From Trebonia sp963737285 (GTDB lineage: Bacteria; Actinomycetota; Actinomycetes; Streptosporangiales; Streptosporangiaceae), in assembly GCA_963737285.1 (NCBI GenBank), contig CAVTRT010000003.1:2852001-2916000 (forward strand): DNA of 64,000 nucleotides, in the 5' to 3' direction. Shown one piece after another: positions 26,850 through 36,700 of this stretch. A program made the translations under genes and the position numbers. The notes beneath the pieces were generated by a model, which was given only the letters and a program-made list of their open reading frames with translations, had not been told where the DNA came from and did not search any database. Numbering within the stretch: the stretch's first letter is position 1; the number at the start of each line of letters is the position of its first letter.

Positions 26850-27598
26850 AGCGTGACCGCCTTGATCGCGGTATCGAGGGCGGCAGGCCGGCAAGCGTCT
26901 GGATCAGCGCTGCTGTCCGCTGACTCTGCAAGGATGCCGGCGTAGTTCCGGTCGAGGTAGATCGGGTCGGAGCCGTGGTGGACCCGGTGGTGAGACGGCG
27001 TGTTGAACACGAGCTCGACCGGCCGGGGCAGCTTCCTGATCGTCTCGGTGTGGACGAAGAACTGGTAGACGAGATTGATCCCGTAAGCGAAGTAAACCGC
27101 CCACGGGGCAATGCCGAGCAGCGGCAGCGGCAGCCAGAAGAAGAAATCGAACCAGGGATTCCACTTCTGCCGCAGCGCGGTCGCGAAGTTCATGTACTGC
27201 GAGGAGTGATGCGCCTGGTGGGCGGCCCAGCCCACCCGGGCCCGGTGCACGAACCGGTGCTGCCAGTAGTAAGCCAAGTCCACGCCGACGATGACCAGCG
27301 CCCAGGACCACCAGCTGCGCATCGATAGGTGCCAGGGCGCAACGTACAGGTACAAGGCGACGTAGGCGAAGAACCCGCCCGCCTTGAGGATGAGGGTCGT
27401 GACCAGCGAGAGCAGGCCCATCAGGATCGATGTCAGCGCGTCCTTGCGCATATAGCCGCTGGCATCGTCGTCGTGGTCGAGCCACTTCAGCGCGGCCAGC
27501 TCGATCCCGATGGACAGCAGGAAGAACGGGACGGCCCAGGTCACCGGGTTGGCCCACGGGTTGAGCACGTCACGCATCGCCGGCTCCAGCAAAGACAC
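26846..27598 (-). CDS. sterol desaturase/fatty acid hydroxylase family protein with foreign C-terminal tail
   Basis: The 250-residue membrane protein has the di-iron hydroxylase His clusters HRFVH, HQAHH and HHRVHH and four hydrophobic segments, placing it in the fatty acid hydroxylase superfamily (C-H oxidation of a lipid at the membrane). After LDRNYAGIL, where the family normally continues with a W-D-R-x-F-G-T-F segment, the sequence switches to AESADSSADPDACRPAALDT and ends within the hutI start. The last His-containing part and about 50-80 residues are missing, so the ORF looks like a fusion of the desaturase front with the tail of a former hutI neighbour. The start is a GTG at 27598 with AGGA upstream. 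Activity is doubtful. Confidence 0.75.
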   Translation of the reverse strand: MSLLEPAMRDVLNPWANPVTWAVPFFLLSIGIELAALKWLDHDDDASGYMRKDALTSILMGLLSLVTTLILKAGGFFAYVALYLYVAPWHLSMRSWWSWALVIVGVDLAYYWQHRFVHRARVGWAAHQAHHSSQYMNFATALRQKWNPWFDFFFWLPLPLLGIAPWAVYFAYGINLVYQFFVHTETIRKLPRPVELVFNTPSHHRVHHGSDPIYLDRNYAGILAESADSSADPDACRPAALDTAIKAVTL

Positions 27599-27741
27599 GA
27601 GTCCTACTGACGGGTAACATACCTCAGCCTGACCCGTAAGGCCATCCCGTCGGGCGCTGCAGTACGGGAAGCGCCGGCCGCGTCCGCTGTTCCTGACCCT
27701 CGTGCTCGAAGACTACCGAGTCGCCCGGCTAACCTGCGGCT

Positions 27742-28728
27742 GTGCAGGATGCTCAACTCGCGTCTTTCGCCGTCATCGGCGAGACGGTCATCGACCTCTT
27801 CGACCCCGGTGACGGGTCAGCCTGCCTCGCCCGCCCCGGCGGCAGTCCGCTGAACGTCGCGATCGGGCTTGCCCGTCTCGGTAACCCGACGGCCTTCGTC
27901 GCCCGGCTGTCCCGCGATCCGCTCGGGACCGTGCTGCTGCGTCACCTCGAGCGTTCCGGCGTTGGCACCGCGCACGTGGTACGGGTGGCCGAGCCCAGCA
28001 CGATGGCGCTAGTGGAGCTGTCGGATGGCCAGGCTCGGTACGAATTCTCTGTCGGGGGAACCGCCGACTTTCAATGGTCTGCCGCGGAGGTCTCGGTGCT
28101 GCCCGTCGGCGCGAGCGCCGTGCACTTTGGCTCACTGGGCTCCTGGCTGCCGCCTGGCGACGAGCTGATCAACCAGCGCGTAGCCGAGCTCAGGGCAGAC
28201 GGTTCGGTGCTGATCAGTTACGACCCTAACGCCCGGCCGCCCCTGCAGCCCGATGTCCGCGAGGCCAGGGCTAAAGTGCGGCGCTCAGCGGCCCTGGCGC
28301 ACGTGATCAAGGCGAGCTCGGAAGACGTCGACTGGCTCTACGGCGGCGATCCGCGGGCGGCCGCGGACGCCTGGCTGCGCCAGGGCGCAGGACTCGTCGT
28401 GATCACCGACGGGGCCAGCGGGTCGACCGGGTGGACTCCCGGACTGCCGCCGGTGACGCGTCCGGCCTTCCCGGCCCAGGTCATCGACACGGTGGGAGCC
28501 GGTGACGCATTCATGAGCGGGCTGCTCGACTCTCTTGCCCGCCGGGGCCTGGCCGCTGCGCGGGAACTCGGCATGCTAGCTGACGCCACGGTGCTTGGCG
28601 CGGTGCTCGACGACGCCGCCGTAGTGGCCGCGATGACCTGCGGTCGGGTCGGCGCCGATCCGCCGACCCGAGCCTCGGTCGCCGAGTTCCTAGCGCGCCA
28701 CGCGGGGGACCCCGCCACCGGCCCCTGA
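27742..28728 (+). CDS. PfkB family carbohydrate kinase (fructokinase-like)
   Basis: This 328-residue sugar kinase has the ribokinase fold. VIGETVIDLF starts it, GGSPLNVAIGLARLG is the first signature, and VIDTVGAGDAFMSGLL is the second, with the catalytic Asp in GAGD. The pattern most resembles bacterial fructokinases. The GTG at 27742 has no obvious Shine-Dalgarno, suggesting a leaderless or weakly initiated message. It stands alone on the plus strand, convergent with the large beta-helix hydrolase gene and sharing the hairpin at 28797-28839. It could phosphorylate a sugar released by the neighbouring hydrolases, but the substrate is not determined. Confidence 0.88.
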   Translation: MQDAQLASFAVIGETVIDLFDPGDGSACLARPGGSPLNVAIGLARLGNPTAFVARLSRDPLGTVLLRHLERSGVGTAHVVRVAEPSTMALVELSDGQARYEFSVGGTADFQWSAAEVSVLPVGASAVHFGSLGSWLPPGDELINQRVAELRADGSVLISYDPNARPPLQPDVREARAKVRRSAALAHVIKASSEDVDWLYGGDPRAAADAWLRQGAGLVVITDGASGSTGWTPGLPPVTRPAFPAQVIDTVGAGDAFMSGLLDSLARRGLAAARELGMLADATVLGAVLDDAAVVAAMTCGRVGADPPTRASVAEFLARHAGDPATGP

Positions 28729-28796
28729 CGAGGTCACAGGCCCCGCGCGTCCACGCGCGAGCTCTTTATACGCTATCTTCGGCGGCGGCCGGGAGT

Positions 28797-28839
28797 GGCG
28801 TGACGGGGAGGGGACATGGTGCCCTCTCCCCGCCACGCC
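28797..28839. terminator. hairpin terminator between convergent genes
   Basis: GGCGTGACGGGGAGGG pairs with CCCTCTCCCCGCCACGCC around a GACATGGTG loop, giving a stem of about 16 bp. It lies 13 bp after the stop of the 1418-residue hydrolase gene and is shared with the convergent kinase gene. A near-copy follows the other large hydrolase gene at 33143-33187. Confidence 0.8.
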
Positions 28840-29450
28840 AGTTCATGGAGCTCATGGGTAGATGAGGATCTCCGAGGCCTGTGCGCCGTTCTGGACGCTG
28901 TTGGCGGTGAAGCTGAGCTCCACGTACTGGTCGGTGGTTCCGGCCGGGAGCGGGATGGTGACGGTGTTGCCGGTGGAGGGGTTCCAGGTGTAGGTGGCGG
29001 AGGCCACGAGGGTGCTGAAGGTGGTGTCGTTGGCGGAGCCGAGGACGGACAGGGTCTGGGTCCTGGTCGACCAGGCCGTTGACGGGGGCAGGTCGATGGT
29101 GATGGAGCCCAGGGCCTGGACGGAGCCGAGGTTCACGGTGTAGGTGGCTGGCCAGGCGCCGTTGGTGGCTTCCCAGTAGGTGCTGGTGTTGCCGTCGACG
29201 GCGTTGGACGGGACGTAGGTCTGGGTGTAGCTGGACGCGGTGACCGGGGCGTTGAGGGCCAGGTCGGTGGTGGAGCTGACGCCGGTGCCCGACAGGGCGA
29301 CGGTCAGCGGGCTGCCCGTCGCGTTGCTGGCTACCGACAGGCTGCCGGTGGCCGATCCGGCCGCGGTCGGGGAGAAGGTGACGCTGACCGTGCACGACCC
29401 GTTAGCCGCGATGGAGGTGCCACAGGTGCTGGTCTGGCTGAACGGCCCGC
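28831..29450 (-). repeat. near-identical 3' repeat, copy A
   Basis: About 620 bp covering the last F5/8C module, the preceding ASH module end, the stop codon and part of the terminator are almost identical to 33178-33797. Only scattered substitutions occur, plus the one-base deletion in copy B near 33455. The conservation includes non-coding bases around the stop, which indicates recent duplication or gene conversion rather than selection on protein sequence alone. Confidence 0.8.
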
Positions 29451-32400
29451 TGACGGCGACCGAGGACACCGACACCGCGCTGGCATTCGGGTTCGACACC
29501 GTCACCGTCTGCGCGCTGCTGGTCGACCCCACCGTCGTGCTGGCGAACGACAGGCTCGACGGGGAGGCGGTCAGGGCAGTGCCCGTGGCGCTGGCGCCGG
29601 TGCCGGACAGAGCCACGGTCAGCGGGCTGCTCGGTGCGCTGGAAGCGACCGACAGGGTGCCGCTGGCTGATCCGGTCGCCGTCGGCGCGAACGTCACGCT
29701 GACGGTGCAGGAGCCGTCAGCGGCGATGGAGCTGCCGCAGCTGTTGGTCTGGCTGAACGGCCCGCTGACGGCGACCGAGGACACCGACACCGCGCTGGCG
29801 TTCGGGTTCGACACCGTCACCGTCTGCGCGCTGCTGGTCGACCCGATCGTGGTGCTGGCGAACGACAGGCTCGACGGCGACCCCGTGAGGGCACTGTTCG
29901 GGCTGCTGCCGCCACCGCCGGTGCCGGGGAAGACCTCGAACTCCGACAGCTGGGCGGCCTGCCAGCCGCTGTTGGCGGTGAAGCTCAGCTCCACGTACTG
30001 GGCACTGGTCCCAGACGGCAGGCTGATCGTGACCGTGTTACCGGTAGCAGGATTGAACGTGTACGTGGCGGACCCGACGATCTGGCTGAACGTGGACCCG
30101 TTAGTGCTGCCCAGGACCGACAGCGTCTGCGTCCGGGTGGCCCACGCGGTCGCCGGCGGCAGGTCCAGGGTGACCGACCCGATCGACTGCGCCGAGCCCA
30201 GGTTCACCGCGATGGTCTGCGGATAGGCAGCGCCGTCGTTGCTCTCCCAGTAGGTACTGGTATTGCCGTCGGTGACGTTGCCCGGCACGTAGGTCTCGTA
30301 GGAGCTGCTGGCCGTCACCGGCTGGTTGAGGGCCAGGTTGGTGGAGGAAGAGGCGGTCGCGGCGCCGGACAGCGCAACGGTTAGCGGGCTGCCGGCCGCG
30401 CTTGATGCCACCGACAGGGAACCGGTCGCCGCGCCGGCCGCGGTCGGCGCGAACGTCACGCTGACCGTGCACGAGCCACTCGCCGCGATCGAGCTGCCAC
30501 AGGTATTAGTCTGGCTGAACGGCCCGCTGACGGCGACCGAGGACACCGACACCGCGCTGGCATTCGGGTTCGACACCGTCACCGTCTGCGCGCTGCTGGT
30601 CGACCCAGTGACCGTGCTGCCGAACGACAGGCTTGACGGCGACGCCGTCAGCGCGCTGCCGCTGCCACCGCCACCGCCGCTGCCGGCTGCGGCGAAGGCC
30701 ATCGTGTACAGGTTCCACCCGGCGTTGTCCTGGTCAACGGTCAGCGTCTGCTGCCCGGCTGGCAAGGTCACGCTGGCCGTCACCGTCGACCAGTCCTGCC
30801 AGCCGCCAGTGGCCGGCAAGCTGACCGACCCGGACAGGTTCGTGCCCGCCGAGTTCGCGATGTGCAGCGCGTCGGTCACCGCGCTGGGCGCGGCCACCCG
30901 GAGGCTGACCGTGTAAGTGCCGGCCGTCGCCACGTTCACGGTGTACTTGAACCACTGCCCGGACGTCGTCCAGCCCAGGTCATACCCGCAGCCAGTATCG
31001 GAGCAGGTCTCCAGGTCCACCCCGTCAGACCGGTAGCTGTTGGCACTGCCGTTGACCGAGGTGACGTTATAGGCCACCCCCTGCCCGCCAGTGTCATAGT
31101 TAGCCGCCTCCACCGTGCCAGGCACCGCCGCCGGCGTCCCGCCATACGGCCCCTCCGTGCTGCCGCCGCCGCCACCGCCACCGGTCTGCCAGCTGTTGTT
31201 GCTGAGGGTGGCGGTGAAGCCGCTGGAGTCGTTGCTGTACGGGGAGAGCCCGGAGCCGACTCCGGTCACGGTGTTGCCGGTGATGGTGGCGCTGCCGGTG
31301 GGCGCCGGGTAGTACGGGGGCGAGATCACGATCCCGTTGCGCCACGGGCTGACGATCGTGTTGTTGGCCAGGTCGGTGTTGGTGGAGGTGGAGAAGCCGA
31401 CCGAGTCGTACACCGAGTTGATGATCGTGTTATCGGTCACGGTGGCGTCGTTGACGGTCCCGACGTTCTGGCCGTCGCCGCCGTTGCCGACCTGCAGGGC
31501 GGGCTGGCCCTGGAAGTAGGCGTTCCCGCCGGACCTGACGATCACGTTGCCCGATACCGTGGCGCCGAGCATGTCGCTGCCGTTCACGCCGAAGCGTCCC
31601 ACGCCGAGGCCGATGTAGCGCGAGGTGTCGGCGATGTAGTTGTCCTCCACGACGTTGCCGCTGCCGCCGTAGATCCCGATGCCCTTGCCGCCCCACGGGG
31701 CCAGGACGGTGTTGTGGGTCATCGTGGTGCCGGACATGGCGGTGTAGGTCTGGCTGCCGTTGTAGGCGACCGAGTTGATCGCCATGCCGTCGTCGCCAGT
31801 GCCGCGGATGTAGTTGTTGGTCGCGGTCAGGTTGGTTCCCGACGTGCCGGTCAGCGAGACGTTGTTCAGGTTGTCCCCGTCGGCGAAGATGTCGGTGAAG
31901 AAGTTGTTCTCGTCCGTCCCGCCGCTGCCGGAGGCCCACACGGTGGACTCCACGTGCTGCACCCACATGCTGTTGATCAGCCAGTTGGTGCCGGTCGTGT
32001 CCTCGGCCCCCCCGCCGCCGTCGACCTCGTCGCGGCTCATGGCGTCAGAGTCGATGTGGAAGTTCTGCAGCGTGCAGGAATAGCACTGGAACGCCGCCCC
32101 CAGCGACACGTTGTTGGGCAGCGGGACGTCGCGGTAGATCTCGCTGTACAGGTAGCCCGCCCCTTCGACGGTGACGTTCTGCGCCACCAGCGATGAGGTG
32201 CCTACCAGGTAGAAGGTCCCCTGCGGGATCCAGACGATCTTGCCCTGGGAGGCCGCCTCGTTGATGCAGTTCTGGATGTCCACGGTGCTGTCGGTGGCAC
32301 CGGGCGCGGCGGTGCCGTTGGTCGGCGTGTCGTCAGCCACCGCCCCGCAGCTCGTGATCGATATCGAGTTCGCGGGCTGGGCCAGGGGAGCCGGCGCGTT

Positions 32401-33108
32401 CCACAAGTCGATCGAGTTGATCCAGTAGAACGACGCCGTGTTGGCCGAGTCCTTCTGCAAGGTGATGGTGGCCCCCGCGGGGATCGCCGCTCCGCTGACC
32501 CAGGCGTTGAAGTCGTCCCAGAAGTCGCGGGGGTCGCCGTCGGCGGGGTTCTGGTCGCTGCCGTTGTAGTTGTTGTTGCCCTCGTACTGCCAGGTCTGGA
32601 TGGAGTTCATGTTCAGGGCCTGGCGGAAGGTGCCGTTCACGTACAGGTCCAAGGTGGCCGTGATGCCGCCACCGGTGGAAGAGTCCGGGATGGAGGCACG
32701 CACGTTGATGAAGCTGACCGGCTGGCCCGTGTCATTGGTCCACTGCACAGACTGGCCAGTGCCGGTCAGCTGGACATAGGCATGGCCGGTGGCCTCACCC
32801 TGGGGGGTGTCGTACTCGCTGGTGGGCGCCGAGGTCAGCGACACCACGCTAGCGCCTCCGCCCAGGGTGCCCTCGGGCGCCTGGTAGGTAGTGAACGGCG
32901 TCGTCGCCCCCGCCACGCTGGGGTCCGGGGTGTTAGGCGCCTGATAGGGATTGGTCGTAGACTGCGTTGCCGCAATCGCGGCGGGCGGCGCGGCAATCGC
33001 GGGAATCAGCCAGCCTAGAAGGGCTGCCAGGGCGGCGCAGGCGGCAAGGCACACATGCGCGCGGCGCCTCAGATTCTGGGTCGTTGAAACTGCTGCAAGG
33101 GACTTCAT
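28852..33108 (-). CDS. secreted beta-helix glycoside hydrolase (GH87-like alpha-1,3-glucanase/mycodextranase), multimodular
   Basis: The 1418-residue extracellular protein begins with a signal peptide (to about residue 48, LAALLGWLIPAIAAPPAAIA). A beta-sandwich region (about 50-240) precedes a right-handed parallel beta-helix (about 243-645) with TSCGAVADD, IPQGTFYLVG and RGTGDDGMAINS; the paired Asp fits the GH87 active site. Accessory modules follow: CBM6/35-like (about 652-805, EGPYGG to YTMAFA), three 100-residue ASH-type domains (about 815-915, 1068-1165, 1176-1272) and two F5/8 type C (CBM32-like) domains (about 923-1060, 1279-1418). AAGGAAG precedes the ATG. The GH87 call rests on architecture and motifs; another beta-helix polysaccharidase is possible. 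It would degrade fungal-type or microbial alpha-glucan. Confidence 0.75.
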   Translation of the reverse strand: MKSLAAVSTTQNLRRRAHVCLAACAALAALLGWLIPAIAAPPAAIAATQSTTNPYQAPNTPDPSVAGATTPFTTYQAPEGTLGGGASVVSLTSAPTSEYDTPQGEATGHAYVQLTGTGQSVQWTNDTGQPVSFINVRASIPDSSTGGGITATLDLYVNGTFRQALNMNSIQTWQYEGNNNYNGSDQNPADGDPRDFWDDFNAWVSGAAIPAGATITLQKDSANTASFYWINSIDLWNAPAPLAQPANSISITSCGAVADDTPTNGTAAPGATDSTVDIQNCINEAASQGKIVWIPQGTFYLVGTSSLVAQNVTVEGAGYLYSEIYRDVPLPNNVSLGAAFQCYSCTLQNFHIDSDAMSRDEVDGGGGAEDTTGTNWLINSMWVQHVESTVWASGSGGTDENNFFTDIFADGDNLNNVSLTGTSGTNLTATNNYIRGTGDDGMAINSVAYNGSQTYTAMSGTTMTHNTVLAPWGGKGIGIYGGSGNVVEDNYIADTSRYIGLGVGRFGVNGSDMLGATVSGNVIVRSGGNAYFQGQPALQVGNGGDGQNVGTVNDATVTDNTIINSVYDSVGFSTSTNTDLANNTIVSPWRNGIVISPPYYPAPTGSATITGNTVTGVGSGLSPYSNDSSGFTATLSNNSWQTGGGGGGGSTEGPYGGTPAAVPGTVEAANYDTGGQGVAYNVTSVNGSANSYRSDGVDLETCSDTGCGYDLGWTTSGQWFKYTVNVATAGTYTVSLRVAAPSAVTDALHIANSAGTNLSGSVSLPATGGWQDWSTVTASVTLPAGQQTLTVDQDNAGWNLYTMAFAAAGSGGGGGSGSALTASPSSLSFGSTVTGSTSSAQTVTVSNPNASAVSVSSVAVSGPFSQTNTCGSSIAASGSCTVSVTFAPTAAGAATGSLSVASSAAGSPLTVALSGAATASSSTNLALNQPVTASSSYETYVPGNVTDGNTSTYWESNDGAAYPQTIAVNLGSAQSIGSVTLDLPPATAWATRTQTLSVLGSTNGSTFSQIVGSATYTFNPATGNTVTISLPSGTSAQYVELSFTANSGWQAAQLSEFEVFPGTGGGGSSPNSALTGSPSSLSFASTTIGSTSSAQTVTVSNPNASAVSVSSVAVSGPFSQTNSCGSSIAADGSCTVSVTFAPTATGSASGTLSVASSAPSSPLTVALSGTGASATGTALTASPSSLSFASTTVGSTSSAQTVTVSNPNASAVSVSSVAVSGPFSQTSTCGTSIAANGSCTVSVTFSPTAAGSATGSLSVASNATGSPLTVALSGTGVSSTTDLALNAPVTASSYTQTYVPSNAVDGNTSTYWEATNGAWPATYTVNLGSVQALGSITIDLPPSTAWSTRTQTLSVLGSANDTTFSTLVASATYTWNPSTGNTVTIPLPAGTTDQYVELSFTANSVQNGAQASEILIYP

Positions 33109-33142
33109 TGGCTTCCTTGGGGGGCGCGGCGTTCATAGAGGC

Positions 33143-33187
33143 TGGCGTGGCGGGGCGGGAGCACGATGCCCTCTCCCCCGCCACGCC
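33143..33187 (-). terminator. hairpin terminator after the large glycosidase gene
   Basis: GGCGTGGCGGGGCGGGAG pairs with CTCTCCCCCGCCACGCC around a short loop. It lies 12 bp after the glycosidase stop and 35 bp before the start of the next hydrolase gene. Its sequence resembles the terminator at 28797-28839. Confidence 0.75.
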
Positions 33188-33797
33188 AGTTCATGGAGCT
33201 CATGGGTAGATGAGGATCTCCGAGGCCTGTGCGCCGTTCTGGACGCTGTTGGCCGTGAAGCTCAGCTCCACGTACTGGTCGGTGGTTCCGGCCGGGAGCG
33301 GGATGGTGACGGTGTTGCCGGTGGAGGGGTTCCAGGTGTAGGTGGCGGAGGCCACGAGGGTGCTGAAGGTGGTGTCGTTGGCGGAGCCGAGGACGGACAG
33401 GGTCTGGGTCCTGGTCGACCAGGCCGTTGACGGGGGCAGGTCGATGGTGATGAAGCCAGGGCCTGGACGGAGCCGAGGTTCACGGTGTAGGTGGCTGGCC
33501 AGGCGCCGTTGGTGGCTTCCCAGTAGGTGCTGGTGTTGCCGTCGACGGCGTTGGACGGGACGTAGGTCTGGGTGTAGCTGGACGCGGTGACCGGGGCGTT
33601 GAGGGCCAGGTCGGTGGTGGAGCTGACGCCGGTGCCCGACAGGGCGACGGTCAGCGGGCTGCCCGTCGCGCTGGAGGCGACCGACAGGCTGCCGGTGGCC
33701 GCCCCGGCCGCGGTCGGGGAGAAGGTGACGCTGACCGTGCACGACCCGTTAGCCGCGATGGAGGTGCCGCAGGTGCTGGTCTGGCTGAACGGCCCGC
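33178..33797 (-). repeat. near-identical 3' repeat, copy B
   Basis: This is the partner of 28831-29450. It contains GATGAAGCCAGGGCC where copy A has GATGGAGCCCAGGGCC, i.e. one C lost and one substitution, which shifts the frame of the glycosidase C-terminus. Other shared tracts between the two genes (for example about 31030-31160 with 34300-34440, the CBM6 start) show repeated exchange of modules. Confidence 0.8.
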
Positions 33798-36700
33798 TGG
33801 CGGCCACGGAGGAGACCGACACTGCGCTGCTGTTCGGGTTGGAGACCGTCACCGTCTGCGCGGTGCTGGCCGACCCGGTGACCGTGCTGCCGAACGACAG
33901 GCTCGACGGTGACGCCGTCAGGGCGCTGCCCGTGCTGCTGGCGGCAGCAAAGGCCAGGTAGTGGATGTTCCAGCCGGTGTTGTCCTGGTCAACGGTCAGC
34001 GTCTGCTGCCCGGCCGGCAAGGTGACGCTGGTCGTCACGGTCTGCCAGTCCTGCCAGCCGCCGGTGTCCGGCGCGTTGACCGCCCCGGACAGGCTGGTGC
34101 CCGCCGAGTTGGCGATGTGCAGCGCGTCGGTCACCCCACTGGGGGAGGCCAGCCGGAGGCTGACCGTGTAGGTGCCGGCCGTGGCCACGTTGACGGTGTA
34201 CTTGAACCACTGCCCGGTCGCCGTCCAGCCCAGGTCGTATGCGCCGCCGGCCGGGCTGGTGTCCGCGGTGTCCGAGGTGTCCTCCAGGTTGACCCCGTCA
34301 GACCGGTAGCTGTTGGCACTGCCGTTGACCGAGGTGACGTTATAGGCCACCCCCTGCCCGCCAGTGTCATAGTTAGCCGCCTGCACCGTGCCAGGCACCG
34401 CCGCCGGCGTCCCGCCATACGGCCCCTCCGCGCTGCTGGCGGTGCCGGTGCCGGACAGGCCCACGGTCAGCGGGCTGCCCGTCGCGGTGCTGGCCACCGT
34501 CAGGGAGCCGGCGGCCGCGCCGGCCGCAGTCGGGTCGAACGTGATGCTGACCGTGCACGACCCGTTCGCCGCGATCGAGGCGCCGCAGGTGTTGGTCTGC
34601 CCGAACGGGCCGCTGACGGCCAACTGGGAGACCGAGACGGCGGTGCTGTTGGGGTTGGACACCGTGACGGTCTGCGCGGCACTGGCCGACCCCACCGTGG
34701 TGCTGGCGAACGACAGGCTCGACGGCGACGCCGTCAGGGCACTACCCGGGCTGCTGCCACCACCGCCGGTGCCGGGGAAGACCTCGAACTCCGACAGCTG
34801 GGCGGCGGTCCAGCCGCTGTTGGCGGTGAAGCTCAGCTCGACGTACTGGGCACTAGTCCCCGACGGCAGGCTGATCGACACCGTGTTACCGGTGGAGGGA
34901 TTGAACGTGTACCCGGCCGAGCCCACGATCTGGCTGAACGTGGACCCGTTGGTGCTGCCCAGGACCGACAGGGTCTCGGTGCGGGTGGCCCAGGCGGTGG
35001 CCGGCGGCAGGTCCAGGGTGAGCGACCCGATCGACTGCACCGATCCCAGGTTCACCGCGATCGTCTGCGGGTACGCCGCACCGTCGTTGCTCTCCCAGTA
35101 GGTACTGGTATTGCCGTCGGTGACGTTGCCCGGCGTGTAGGTCTCGTAGGAGCTGCTGGCCGTCACCGGCTGGTTCAGCGCCAGGTTCGTCGACGAGGAC
35201 ACTCCGGTGCCGGACAGGCCCACGGTCAGCGACGGGTTGGTCGCGTTGCTGGCTACCGTCAGGCTCCCTGAAGCAGCGCCACCCGTGGTGGGCGTGTAGG
35301 TCACGTTCACCGTGCAGGACGCGCCCACCGCGAGCGAGGATCCGCAGGTGTTCGTCTCCGCGAACGGGGCGCCGGCCGAGATCGAGGACAGGCTCGCGGT
35401 CGCGCCGCCGGTGTTGGCTATCGTGACGGCCTGGGCGGCGCTGGCCGATCCCACTGCCTGGTCGCCGAAGGAGAGCGAGGCCGGCGAGGCAGTCAGCGTC
35501 GGGTTCGAGCTGTTCGTGACGGACATCGTGACGTTCTGCACGATCAGTGGCGCGCTGGCGTCGGTGACGTTCAGGCGCAGGTCGGCGCCTGCGTTTTGTG
35601 CTTCGGCGAACTGGGCGCCGGTGAGCTGCACGGTGGCGGTGGCCCATGTCCCGGTTCCCGGGCTGGTGACTGTGGGGCCGTTCTGGTAGGCGTTGCTTGG
35701 CGTGTCGTACTGGACGGTGAAGCCTTGTCCTGCTGTGGCCCAGTAGGTGACCTGGACTGTCACGTCGGCGGCTGCCTCAACCGCGGACAGGGGGTTGAGC
35801 TGCAGGTAGACGTTGGCGTCGCCTGAACCGCTCTGGGATGTGGTCCAGGTCTCGACGGCGGCCTCGCCGCCCTGAGTGATCTGGGTGAGGTTGCCGTCGG
35901 AGCCCGCACTGGTATCGCCGACGTCGAGGTACTGCAGCCCGCCGCTGGCCGAGCCGGCCTGGGCGGCGTTGGCGGTTACGGAGGTGGCGCCCGTCTCGGT
36001 GACCGGGCAACTGGACGACGCCGTGCCGGACGGCGGCGAGCCCGCCACCACGTTCCACTGCGCGAGCGTCGCCGCGCTAATGTCCGCCGTCGCGCACAGC
36101 AGGCCGTTCGATTGCTGTGTCTGCGGGACGGCGGTGCCGGTCGCGGCGTTGACCAGGTAATAGTTGCCCGAGTTCAGGCCGAGGCCGGCCGGGCTGAAGG
36201 CGATCGGGTCGTCGTAGGCAGTTCCCGAGGTGATGTTCGCGAGGGTGATGGAGGCGCTGTTGCCGTTGGTGGCCACGGCCGGGACGGTCTGCAAGTCGCC
36301 CACGGCCGGGGCGTCGATCACCGCGTACGGGGTCGTGTACTGAGTGAGCTGCTCCGGCTGGGTCAGCACCGTGCCCCCGGCCGACTTATACGCGGTCAGG
36401 TTCGCGTCGACGCCGTTAAGCGGCAGGACCGCCTTGAACTTGGACAGGCTGACCGCGCCGTTGTTCACTTCCTGGCTGGTCACCACGCTGAATCCGGCCT
36501 GGTAGCTGAGCCACAGGTTCGCGATCTCGTTCTCTACGTTATTGAGGCTGCCGCCGCTGGTGTTGCCGTAGCCCTGGGAGAAGTCGACGTAGACGGCGGC
36601 CGGCTGCTGCGGGTACGTGCCGGACAGGCCCTTCAGGGTGGACAGCCAGCTGGTGTAGATGGGGAAGCCGACGATGTCCTTCTCGGTGCCGTCGTGGATG

